From NCBI GenBank assembly GCA_030685235.1, contig MU839153.1, positions 1 through 64,000 on the forward strand: a stretch of 64,000 nucleotides of DNA, written 5' to 3'. The stretch is from Copromyces sp. CBS 386.78 (lineage: Eukaryota > Ascomycota > Sordariomycetes > Sordariales > Sordariaceae). The notes below the pieces were generated by a model. It was given only the letters and a program-made list of their open reading frames with translations. It made no database searches and was not told where the DNA came from. The translations under genes and the position numbers were made by a program. The first letter of the stretch is position 1. Every line of letters begins with the position of its first letter. Positions 1 to 11,242 of the stretch are shown here, piece after piece.

Positions 1-3000
1 AAAATTTTTGGGGTGCATTAGTGTGCCTTGGCGCGCGGGAAGGGTGGGGCTACGGTGCCGGAAGACATTCATTACGGTGCGAAAAGACATTCTCAAAAAT
101 AATACGGTAAGGGTAGGGGAATTATAATCTATATTTTCTATAACGCTACGAAACTTACTATAAGGTTCTAGCGTAATTCTTTAAAATCCGTTCGAATAAG
201 GGCCTCTCCTACTAACTCTTATATTACCGCTCGTTAAATACTTCTTCTACTACTTTTATTTCTACCGCGGGGCTATTTCTAATAAAGTATAAATATTAGT
301 ACACTCCTTCTTATATTTTATAATATTATCCGGCACGGCGCCCCGTCTTTATTGTAAAATAGTATACGGCCGTTATTATATCGATTATAATCAATAAATA
401 TAATAAATTAAATAGGTTGAGCAAGTAAAGTTTAATTACCTTCTAGATTATACGGTTTGTAAACTTCCGAATTTATAAGGTCGCGCCCTATTATTCTATA
501 TATATACTCTATAAAGTTTAGGTCGGGGATAGTTATTTTATATTAGTAATTAGGTAAAGCAATAAAATTTTAAATTATATAAGTATAATATTTAATTTCT
601 ATTATCGAACCGCCTAACTACTAATATATATTTACGTCCTCCTTAAGTAATGCTAATAATAAATCTATTTACAATAGCCTTAATATAAAGTATTTATAAA
701 GGAGGCTATACTACGTAATAAACTCCTTCTTATAGCTAGCATTTAAATCTTAAGCTAGATCTTTAAACTAATCGTTATATATATAATAATATTAATACTA
801 TAGAAGCTTAAAGGTATATAATATAATTTAGAGAAGGAATAATTAAATTTATTTATATAATAATAAAATACAATATTTCTACTTACCTTTAATATTAGAT
901 CTTCGAACATCCTTATTTTCTTATACTTAAATAAGACTTCTTATTTCGCTTTAGTATATTTAGACTTAAACTCTTATTATTATAAACAGTAAGTAGATTA
1001 TATATATTTATATAATTAATTTAAAAACGAAAAACGGTTTTTAAGGAGGCGCTTAATAGCTTTATATATAGATTCGATTCGGTTAATTGCCCTAATACTA
1101 TAATTTCTATACTTTAAAACTATATAATTACTAAATTCGTTAATTTATAGGAAGTAATACTTATAAAGGTAGGAGAGGAATACTATAATAAAAAAGTATA
1201 AGCGAAAAAGGTATATAATTTATTATAGGGGGGGGGGGAATACTTACGAATTTACCATCTAAATTTATTAATTATCAATTACTATACCCTTTTAAAACAA
1301 CCTTCGTTATTAGCGTAAACTACTTGCCTCTATACCTTCTAGAACCCTTTATACGAATTTTAATAGAACCGACGAATTAAATTAAAAATAGGGATTTTAT
1401 AATTATATAGAGCAATAGCCTTAGTTAGCGGCTCCTTAATTATTTTGTAAATTCTTTACCCGTCGTTTAATTACTATATAAAATAAGTAATAGCGGTAGT
1501 ATCTTTAATTTCTTTTAGGTTATCCTCTTTTAAATTATCGTTAAAATAATTACCAGGTTTATCGTCGTTAATAGTAGTAGCGGGGCCTCGATATAATAAA
1601 AGATTTAGGCCGTTATTATCCAAATCCCGGGCAATTAGCGGGGGATTTAATAAATTAATACTAGGAATTAATTCGGCGCTACTTAATTATACTTATTTCT
1701 TCTTAATATAATAATTTATATTTTTTATAACGTACTAAATATATAATTAATGCGGGACGTTTAAGTAGGTAGCAATAGCGGCCCTTTTAAATCCTCTATT
1801 GAAATTGCTAATAATTATATTTAGGTTAGTAATTTTATAATCCTTTTAAAGTTTCTTTAAATAATTGAACTACTATTCGAAGTTTCTTCTTTAATTCTTT
1901 CTATTCGAAAGGCTAAAGCCAATATTAAAATTATAACTTAACGTATTAATATTAATTATATTAAGGAGGGGGAAATTAAAGCGGTTAACTTATATAAAAA
2001 AAAAAGGAGTTAATATAAACTCCTAAATAGTAAATGGATTTATCTATATAATAATAGAAGAATATATAAAAATACTAGATTTGAATTGTTTACTTTGTAC
2101 GTATTATCGACTAATAGCATATAGGGGTTCTTCTTCCATATTTCTATATACTAGTCGAAAATCTAAAACATATATATAACCCTACTACCCTTATTATATT
2201 TAACGAAATATTTAATACTATAGAAGTTCTTATATTATTTTAACAAATTAATAAATATCTTAATTGAAGTATAAGGATTGTACTTTATACGACGAATACG
2301 CTATTAAATATTTAATACCTCCTTAGCCGTAATAGGGATTCGAAAACTACGTAATTCTTCAAAGAAATTATTATAATTAGTATATTAAATGGCGGCGGCG
2401 TCTTCTTCATTTACGTCGTTATAATCTAACGTTCCGCTAAAATAATAAGCGATTTAATAGGTAATTATTTTAATAATACTAAATAACCGTTCGATAGTAA
2501 TATTAATAGCCTTTATATAATTATAGCGTACTTATTATTAATAAAATAAATTACTGGTAAAGTTAGTAATATTAACGTTGTAATTATAAAAATTATTAGT
2601 CTTTTTAACGAACTATTAATTGCCCTACCTTTTCCGTAATACGACCTTTATTTAATAAGGATAATCGAAGCGCTTTAAAGTAATATTTCGAATACCTTAC
2701 CCGGTTGCTATATAAATACGGCCGTATATATAACGATAATTAATACGTTTAATAACGGCCTTATCCCCCTTCTTCCTATTTTTAATATTATTACACAATA
2801 TAATTATAAAACCTTATTATATATAATGATTTTATAATATTTTAAAGGTAGCGACTATATTATCGTAGTTAGATAATGTAAATAGTAGCTTCGCTAGTCG
2901 GGTAGCGCGTTCGTTGGGGGATGGTAATTGCATTCTTAATCTCGATTTTAATTGCTAGCGGGGACGACGGCGGATTGATAACGATTGGATTTTGGTAAGG

Positions 3001-3330
3001 GGAGTCGTACTCCGCTTAGGAATAACCGTTCGAATTAGAGTTAATAGTATTTTAACTAGGGATTCTAGTAAAGTCCCGTTAGTATTAGTTATTTCGTATT
3101 GGGTATAAGGCTAACTTATTGAGTCAAATACGAATACCTTAGGGCACGCGAAAGTATAGCGACCGATAGATATAGTATAATATAGCGAGTTTAATAATAC
3201 TCTACGAAATAACGATAAAAATGATAAGATAACCGTTCAAAAAATTGCGCAGCGGTAGAGTAAGGTCTAGCGATAGCTTTATTCAATTGCATAAGATTAA
3301 CGATCGCTAATAGACTATGCGACGGTAGCG
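1..3330 (-). mobile_element. RIP-degraded Mutator-like (MULE) DNA transposon, left end outside the window
   Basis: The block is extremely AT-rich, full of TpA and almost free of CpA/TpG, which is the RIP signature; composition returns to normal near 3330. Read on the minus strand it keeps recognisable MULE transposase stretches (see the separate pseudogene entry). No long open frame survives. Terminal inverted repeats could not be identified: the left end lies outside the window and the right edge is defined only by base composition. The family call rests on conserved motifs read by eye, so MULE is likely but the subfamily is open. Confidence 0.75.
1400..2460 (-). pseudogene. Remnant of MULE transposase coding sequence
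   Basis: Minus-strand translation around 2150-2085 gives a stretch containing WKKNPYMLLVDNTYKVNNSN, which matches the first catalytic-Asp region (LLxDxTYKTN) of MULE transposases. About 95 residues later, around 1840-1770, a stretch resembling ISNFNRGFKRA followed by a degraded cysteine/His-Ile region matches the second catalytic region, with Asp changed to Asn as RIP (GAC to AAC) would do. The two motifs lie in different frames, so a frameshift sits between them, plausibly at the A-run near 1990. Many in-frame TAA/TAG codons stand where CAA, CAG or TGG are expected. The third catalytic residue was not located with confidence. Confidence 0.7.
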
Positions 3331-6300
3331 GCGGTTGGGCAGTGGTATACTGGCTGGGCACGGTGTGCTGGCGCGGCTTACTCAGCGATAAAAGGTGGGG
3401 GGGACTAGCCAGGGAGCATTTCGGGACTAGCCAGCTAGCCTTTTCGCCTACAATGTCTTGTATCACCAAAGTGAACCACCTCAGCTCGAAACTGCTCCAA
3501 ATCCATCCCGCACCAAAAGCAGTCGTCTCATACAACAATGTCGTCCCTCCTTCTCCTGGCCCATGCATATTTGAGGATACTCAACATAAACAGAAAACTA
3601 ATGCAACTGTCAGCGCCACCAGATTGCGCTCTTGCTCTGTCGCCATGCCTGCCTGCCGGTTGTATAGAGAACCCGTACCCATGCGATCGTCGGAGGTTCC
3701 GGGGCACACTACACCACTACACCACTAGCTAACGCCAATCTCGGGCGCGGCTTACCATTAACCAGTACCTAAGGTCTATAGTATAAAAGGTGTGTTACAC
3801 AACACTTGCCTTGAGGCTTCCTTACGCCTAATCTCAAAAGGAAGAGAAGCAGGCGTCCAATAGTGGTGATAGACAAACAACATTTCACAAACCGGCCTCC
3901 TTTCCGGAACCACACACGACCAAGCTCGACCAGGCTAGACAAGGGGTGTGATATCGTACCTCCAAATGACAGCATAATGATCCAACCTCCAACCGTCGCA
4001 TTGCTAATCGAGGTAGTGGTAGGTTCACAAAGCGGTTAGAAGGCAAGTAAAGAGACGGGAACCATGAACTGAACTGAAACATGGCCATCGTCTTGTGCTT
4101 GTTAACTCTTGGGGAGAGATAGAGACCTATTTATCTCGAGACATTTGACGCCATTGACTTTCTTTTTCTGGTCTGGTCTGGTCTGGCCAACAGCGCTGGA
4201 AGCGGGGACGGAGACGAACTGGAGGTGGACGACGTGTAATGTACCTTAACCGAAGGACGAGAATCCGGCGGTGGGTGATTGATCCTACCAGGGCCGGAAA
4301 TTTTCATGATGCCCTGGAGCTGGAGACGAAGAGAGAGAGATTTGGCGACGGCTGAATGGGAGACAGGGGGTACATCTCATACCATCTACCTACCGGACAA
4401 GAATGCCGCACCGCTCTTTTTTTTTTTTTTTTCCACAATGCATCCAGTGTCCAGTGACTTGATCTCGTGATGCTTTTCGTGGCAGTCCACCGCCAAGGAC
4501 AAGACCGAATGCGCGAATCCAATGGGCTTATCAGCTCGGTTCACGTATGTACCTAGCATGTTGTCCGGAGGAGCTACCGCACATGTTACAACACATGCGA
4601 GACTCCATCGTGGTCAACGGTTATGCTCTCCGTGGTGGAGATTGGCCACCCCCCTTGCCCTTGTTACGCCAAAACCCACAGCGGCCAACACCTGCTGGCA
4701 CTAACATGCACTAACACTTATACTCACTGACACTAACTTTTGGGGCAAACACAATTCCATCTGTGGACTGGACGAAGCCGACGGAACGGGTAGAAATCGG
4801 ATGGATGGATGGAAGCACCGAGGTCCAGTAAGCAAGCTCAGCAGACGCGTACAAGATCACCTGAATGGGGTTTCCGATTTCTTGCGCCCGTCCATGGAGA
4901 TGTCGCGGTCGCTGCGATCGCCATGTTAACCTGGGCTGGATATCGAATACAGTAGCCGCACCCACTGATAACTGTTAGTGCACACGGCTTGGCCCTGCAA
5001 GAGCCCCAATGGATGACCGGTAGGTATTCAACCAAGGCTCATCCGGACGACGACCCGGATCGACATCTTTCCAATTCAACAACACATGCAAGGGCACGGA
5101 GGGCGATGAGTTCTTATGATGGTCTGCCAACCATTCGCATGCCTCGGATATCCCGAGCTTATCGGTTCACAACTTCTATGGTCTCGAGAAATACCATATC
5201 AAGGCAAGCGCGATTATTCGACTGATCTCATTGCAGCTCTCTTGTGAGACGACGATATCATACGATGGTACTGGGCTCGCGATACATGAGCTGAATGGTC
5301 AATGGGTGGGTGTCAGTGGGCTGCAGGTGTGTTTGTGTCGACCTTCAGCAGTGGTGACAATTGAAAGCAAAGTGGAAAGCTTCAAACAAACAATGGGATT
5401 GAGCTTCAATTGATAAAAAGAAAACAAGTAAAGGCTTCCGCATTCAGACTAGCATTCATGGCAGCAACGGCAGCAGCAGGGATCCCGAATCTGTGTGAAT
5501 CCAGAACCGTACAGGGGGCTTAAGCGGCAAGAGTGCCAGCATGGACGAAGGAAGCATGGGACACAGAAGCGGTCTGGATATCGTGAACTTCATGTTGACC
5601 AGTCAGATCATCCTCCAGTCGAAGTCGCTTCCATTCCATCGGCACCTTCGGGGCTCCAAGTGGCAGAGAGACATGGCAAAGACAAAGAGAAGAATAACAT
5701 ACGGCAAAATGGAAGAAATACGTACCCTTCTCTTGCATGCTTGCTTCAGATCCACGGACCAAGCCACCAGTTCGATTTGTGGGATTCGATCCAGGATGTT
5801 GAGAACTTGGAGAAATGCCGGATATTGCTTGCTACCCACCCTCCTTCTTCTCGAGACCTTCTTTTCCTCAGCTCCGAACCGTATCGCGGGAAAGTTTGGT
5901 TTGTCAGGTCATCTCCGACGAAGCCAAGCATAAGGCGCTAGTCGCAGTCCACCGTTTGACATCAGCTCCTTCCTAGGTGGCTTTTTTCATGCTCGCATGG
6001 CCCCGGAAGGAACTAACGCCAACACCACTCTACCACTTGGACTAACAAGGAAAGAAGGAACGATGCCTAGGTACTAACCAGACCACGCCATGAACCTAAG
6101 CCACTTTGCCATGCTCACATTGAAATGACTCCATCATGCCTTCCTTATGTTGTCCATGGTACGCAAACACATATGAAAGCGTTGCCATCTCTCTCCAATT
6201 CCACTCCAAGTCCTGGTCTTTCTCCTCTCTTTCTCCTCACCATCATCATCGACATCAAACACCTTTTACTCCTCGACACCCAGTCTGTCTTCCCCAGACT

Positions 6301-7152
6301 ACTACCCGTACTCCTGGTCCAACACCAACAACGGGCATCCCGACCAACCAAGTCACCGGTCTCTCCGACTCCCCGCGACTTGGTCCCTGGACAGAGCTTC
6401 TTCTTCCAACAAAGAATCATAATTACATAATTCATCTTTTCTTGCTCTCCAAATCCCCTGCTCCAAACTATTGTTGGCAGACTCAACCGGGCATCATCCT
6501 CGACCATCACGCCTCCGCTACCTCACCTCAAAGACGGCGGGACACACAAGAGGCAAAGACACCTCAAGGACACACCTGGCACCTTGGGCAGCTTTGATCT
6601 CCCCATCTCCGATCCAAACTGGTCTGAACACAGTTACTCCAGGTGCTCCACAGTTCATCCCGACCGAATCACCAAGCCTTCCTTACCGCCTGGAACCCGA
6701 ACCATTGTGCGAGTTGCTTCTTGCTTTCCCGTTTTCCGCGTCATAATCATACCAAGCAACTCCCGGTGGTGTGAGCAAGATTGGGCACCTTCTTGCTACC
6801 GATTCGAGTCCAAAGAAGACGAGAACTCTTGTGCGTCTGTTTCACAGCAGCAGTCTGTCCTTGTCCCATTGTTTAGCGTTGTAGGACAATAGAACGACAA
6901 GCAGCCCGGCAGACAAAGCAGAAGCAGGGATCGTTGTCGAAGGACAAGGAAAGGTTCAAGGGTAACAACAGCCTTTGTTCAACCATAGCACATCCTGGTA
7001 AAGCCGTTGGAACCACTGCATCTGTCGCTCGCTCGCACACGTACCGTTGCTGGCCCGGCACAGACCAGACAGTCCACCAGGACCATCGACTGTTGATCGA
7101 ACAGCAACCCAAGCTCGAGGAACACAAGGACAGAACGGAAAACACAGACACT
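3331..7152. other. Gene-poor stretch between the RIP block and the aquaporin gene
   Basis: Composition is normal but no open frame here resembles a known protein, and the possible frames overlap on both strands without codon bias. Short pyrimidine-rich stretches and a small GGTCT repeat near 4167-4186 are present. The last few hundred bases (about 6240-7152) are CT-rich and read like a long promoter plus 5' leader of the aquaporin gene, with upstream ATGs. Confidence 0.5.
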
Positions 7153-8452
7153 ATGGGTGCCCACGCTCCCGTCTCGTCGACCACAGTCTCCGTGGTTGAG
7201 ATAAATAAAACGCCCCTTGTTGCCTCTTCCAACCCGCCACCTCCCTCGTCGCAGCAGCCCACATTCCTGCCGTCTTCGCTGGTGCCGTCATCAAGCCCAT
7301 CATCGTCACCCTTCCCTTCACCTTTGTCAGAGAAAGCTGGCCTAGCAGGCGGTCCAAGCCACCCTGTCTCAGTCTCGGTTACCCCCACCAAGTATACCCT
7401 TTCCCATCACTCGTCTAGCGCTTCGACCGCCGTTGGATCCAGAAGAGGCATCATGGCGCCCTTTTCCAACATGTCGCACCCCATGCGCACGAACCTCGTG
7501 TTTGGGATAGGCGAGTTTGTGGGAACTTTCTTGTTCTTGTTCTTTGCCTTTGCTGCGACGCAGGTGGCCAACACTGCGCCGGCCAATGCTGGGGGACTAC
7601 CCTCGACGAGCAACTTGCTGTACATTGCGCTGGCGTTCGGGTTCAGTTTGATGGTGAACGTTTGGGCGTTTTTCCGTGTTACCGGTGGTGCTTTTAATCC
7701 TGCTGTAAGTCTTGTTTCCTTTCCCCCCCAAAAAAAGAAAGATGCTAACAGAGATAATAGGTGACGCTAGCACTTGTCGTTGTCGGTGGTTTCCCCGTCG
7801 TTCGTGCGGCCATTGTCGTCGTCGCTCAGATCCTGGGCGCCACTGCGGCTGCCGGGTTGGTTCAAGTGATGTTCCCCGGCCCGTTGGCTGTCGAGACCAC
7901 TTTGGGCGGCGGAGCGACTGCTGTTCAGGGGTTCTTCATTGAGCTGTTCTTGACGTGCGAGTTGGTGTTTGTCATTTTGATGATGGCGGTTGAGAAGCAC
8001 AGCGCGACGGGATCTGCTCCGGTTGCCATTGGTCTGGCTTTGTTCCTGTCCCATTTAGTCGGTAAGTTTTTTGTCCCTCCCCTTTGCCAGACTCAAATGC
8101 TAACAGACGATGAACAGGCATTCACTTTACCGGCAGCAGTCTCAACCCTGCCCGTTCGATCGGCCCGGCCATTGTCAACCGCCATTTTCCCGGATACCAC
8201 TGGATCTACTGGCTGGGCCCTGCGCTCGGTGCCCTCCTGGCTTGCGGGTTCTACAAGCTGTTGCATTTCCTCAAGTACAACGATGTCAACACGGGCGCCG
8301 ACGACTTTGGTCAGGCCGACCTCGAGGCGGCGGGTGCTCGGGATGGCGACCAGGATGGATTGAAGCACGGTCCTACCGGTACGCGACCTAGCGCTAATGG
8401 CGAGACGGCGGCGCTCAATAACCAGCCGGCCCAGGTGCCGAGGGAGTTGTGA
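7153..8452 (+). CDS. Aquaporin / major intrinsic protein (MIP family)
   Basis: A membrane channel for water or small neutral solutes. The model has three exons, 7153-7704, 7761-8061 and 8118-8452, joined by two short introns with GTAAGT donors and CTAACA-type branch sites, giving 395 residues. The first NPA box (N182-P183-A184) ends exactly at the first splice site and continues as VTLAL in exon 2; the second NPA box is at 294-296, followed by Arg297, the usual pore-lining Arg. About six hydrophobic segments lie between residues 110 and 325. The N-terminal 100 residues are Ser/Pro-rich and probably cytosolic; the C-terminal tail is polar. The frame is open a further 73 codons upstream, but the ATG at 7153 fits better because the extension reads like leader sequence. 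Water versus glycerol selectivity cannot be decided by eye. Confidence 0.93.
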
Positions 8453-9593
8453 TGGATGACGGAAAAAGACGTGGAGAAGAGTGATTGGTGATGTTTTGGT
8501 TGTGTGTGTGTTTGTGTGTTACTAAAAAGTACTCACTTGGTTGGGCCTTTTTGTATACCTTTTTTTTTTTTTTTTGTGTTTACCTAGATGGATACCTTTG
8601 TTTTGGAACTTGGTCGGGACGGAAAATGGACACTGGATAACGGACGGACGGATGGGATGGACTCGGACGGAGATGAGTAACGACGATGAAACGGGCACCT
8701 AAAATACCCCTCAGGCTCGTTGTAGCCATGCTAGTAATACCCCTAATGATCAGTACATCAATAAGAAGAATGGTTTAGCGAGGAGATGTGGATGGGTGCA
8801 CAAACTGAAGTTGGTGTTGCGTGATTGTTTTGTTTTGGTGATGATGGTGGTGATGTTGAAGGATATGGCCCCCTGTTCCAGATTGGCGGGGTTCCCGTCC
8901 TGACGCTGTGCACTAACAATTTCCTTGCACACATATAGTAAAATCCCTAAATACATAGGTTTTTTAAAACTTTTTAGGGTCTGTCTCTACTAGGTACCTC
9001 GCTACCTCATCTCTAAGCATACGAACCGACGTCGCATGGAAGCTTTGTGATGCTTTATTGAAATAAATCATTGTTCACATTAATTCTTTGCGAGTATTCA
9101 ACAAATTGAGGATGTTGATGTCGGGGGATGGCACCTAAAGAAAAGTGGGTCTACGCTCTGTGCCTAGGTAGGAATTTGACTCTCTGTGTGCAACGGAATC
9201 GACTAACAATTAATTGGCCGGCCGCAACGGGGGAGCTTCCACTTCAACGTGGCACAAGTCCGACTCGGGATTCCGCCCTTTTACATTCAACACCATTCCG
9301 ACCTCACCGTCTCCGGACTTACCTTGGCCAACGAACCACCCGATCGCTACCGGTCAATTGACGGCTTCCGGACCTCGACTACCACCTCCTAATACCTAAT
9401 AATATCTTTTCGCACGCCTTGACGGCATCAGCGCATTTCCGCGACACTCCGAGTTGCACCCCGCCCAGCGCGCGCGCCCCTTTTCTCAGGCCTCTCTCTC
9501 TAAACACCAGGCTATCCATTGCCCGCCTCCCAAATCATTACACAACAAAACAAAGACTGTTCCACATCCCACGACATCCCTCCCTTCCCGAAA
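8453..9593. other. Intergenic region
   Basis: Contains the aquaporin 3' region with a GT-rich stretch and a T-run near 8562-8575, then the promoter of the ADF-type gene. No gene or RNA is supported. Confidence 0.5.
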
Positions 9594-10037
9594 ATGTCCC
9601 TCTCAACCCCCGAAATCCTCACCGCCTACGACGCCGTCCGCTCCGACAAGTCCCCGACCAACTGGCTCCTCCTCGGCAACGCCACCCCGTCCTCCTCCTC
9701 GCAACAGCTGACGCTCAAAGCCACCGGCTCAGGCGGCATCCCCGAGCTTATCACCCACCTGCAGCCCGACGAGGTGGCGTACGCGTACGTGCGCGTGCAG
9801 TACGCCAACGACGCCGAGTCGGTGCGCGTCAAGTTTGCGCTGATCATCTGGATCGGCGAGCAGACGCGGGTGATGCGCAAGGCGCGCGTCAGCATCGAGT
9901 CGGGCGAGGTTAAAAAAGTGCTGGCGCATCATAGCGTGACAGTGGATGCGGGGGAGGTGAGGGATGTGGATGAGGAGGAGATTGTGAGGAGATTGAGGAA
10001 GGCTGGGGGGGCGGATTATAATGGTGGGAGGGGGTAA
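9594..10037 (+). CDS. Coactosin-like ADF/cofilin-homology actin-binding protein
   Basis: A single-exon gene of 147 residues, the usual size of a one-domain ADF-homology protein of the coactosin type, which binds F-actin in the cytosol. The first half has the pattern expected of the fold: an N-terminal helix (STPEILTAYDAVRSDKSPTN), a WLLLGN strand, a QPDEVAYAYVRVQ strand and a KFALIIWIGEQTRVMRKARV strand-helix near residues 82-103. The C-terminal helix (VDEEEIVRRLRKAGG) precedes a Gly-rich end. The ATG at 9594 is preceded by CGAAA, a good fungal start context, and the 25-codon upstream extension reads as leader. Codon use is strongly C-ending in the first two thirds and less biased in the last third. 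Calling it coactosin rather than cofilin rests on overall pattern, so the exact subfamily is less certain. Confidence 0.87.
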   Translation: MSLSTPEILTAYDAVRSDKSPTNWLLLGNATPSSSSQQLTLKATGSGGIPELITHLQPDEVAYAYVRVQYANDAESVRVKFALIIWIGEQTRVMRKARVSIESGEVKKVLAHHSVTVDAGEVRDVDEEEIVRRLRKAGGADYNGGRG

Positions 10038-11242
10038 GCCCCCAGGGGGTAGGGTAAGCGGGTAAGCGGCTGGGGCTGCGGCCGGGGCTGGCGGTGGTGA
10101 TCTAGCTACCGGCGACGAGGGACATGGGAGAAGGGAGGAGGGGGGATGGGATACACTTGAATTGGGGGAGGGGTGGCGAGATAAAAGGAGGAGGACGGGA
10201 GGAGGAGGAGGAGGAGGGAGAGGGATTGGCTTTAGCGACAGCGAGAAGGGACGGGAGCATAGATGGTGGGATCATGGCCTAGATACAGGATACAGGATAT
10301 AGGATAAAGTTGGTGGTTGTGGATGGGACGATACATCGGGTTTGGATATACATATATATGGAAGACGGCGGAGGTGCTGGTTCTCTTTTTCCAGTCTCCC
10401 TTCTTGCACCTATTTTGCTATTTCGTCTTGTATATCCTGGACTTGGCGCTGTTAGGTTGTTCAGATTTCGAAAATGTGGGACGAATGAATTGACGGTTCC
10501 ATATCTTCCGCTCCTGTCCTTGATTTCGATCCTGTTTGTAGCATGCACGGACTCGTTCTGAGGCTATCGCCGTCTCTATTACCGCGAGTGGCGGCGTGAA
10601 GATCGGCGGCGCCCGTACCTGATGGTCAGTTGGTCACAGCATTGTTTCAGGGGAACGGCGCTGTGCCGGCCGCCGAGGTGTGTTCCACAAAGAGAAAGCG
10701 GTCAGTGAGTGTCAGTGAGCAGCAGTCTTGGCAGCCGACAGCCACTTATTGCCAGCTGCCATTAACAGGATATCATCCCCTCTCCCGCTTCCAAGGTTCA
10801 TTATCACCAGCCAAACAACAAGACGAAAACAGGCCGATTCTCAAAACACCACAGCTGAGCACACACAGACAGCTTCTTCACGTCGCACATTCGCATGCGA
10901 GTCAATTATTCTCCGAATTCTGCTTGCGTCTGCATTAGTTAGCGCGCGCCGTCGTGCTCTATGCTCGTTATATTGCTTAATTGATTGCCTTGTGCTTTCT
11001 TTATCATCATTTGTCCACTGCTAGAATACAAACACACCCATTCTCACTCTCAGTATGGTGTTTTCTCGACTGTCTGTCCAACTATCGCGCTCCCGTCTCT
11101 GTGCTCGACACGAACTTATTAATATCGGGATATAACGAATGAGCATACGACTAACACAGTACAACAGGCAAACGCCAATGACAACACCTGATATCTGATC
11201 ATCGCCAACTGGGCTTATTGACACAAGTCACAAGTGGAGAAG
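10038..11242. other. Intergenic region
   Basis: A purine-rich (GGA/GAG) stretch follows the ADF gene at about 10130-10225, with no coding signal. The remainder is the long upstream region of the beta-glucosidase gene. No RNA gene recognised. Confidence 0.5.

Noticed and set aside
3191..5941. Several open frames of 60-150 codons on both strands
   Set aside because: They overlap each other, start in arbitrary contexts and show no family motif; treated as chance frames.
7153..8452. Frame continuing through the first aquaporin intron
   Set aside because: The continuation breaks the NPA motif context, whereas splicing restores NPAVTLAL exactly.
11234..11242. GTG start of the GH3 gene
   Set aside because: Nuclear fungal genes start with ATG; the ATG at 11243 is the first in frame.
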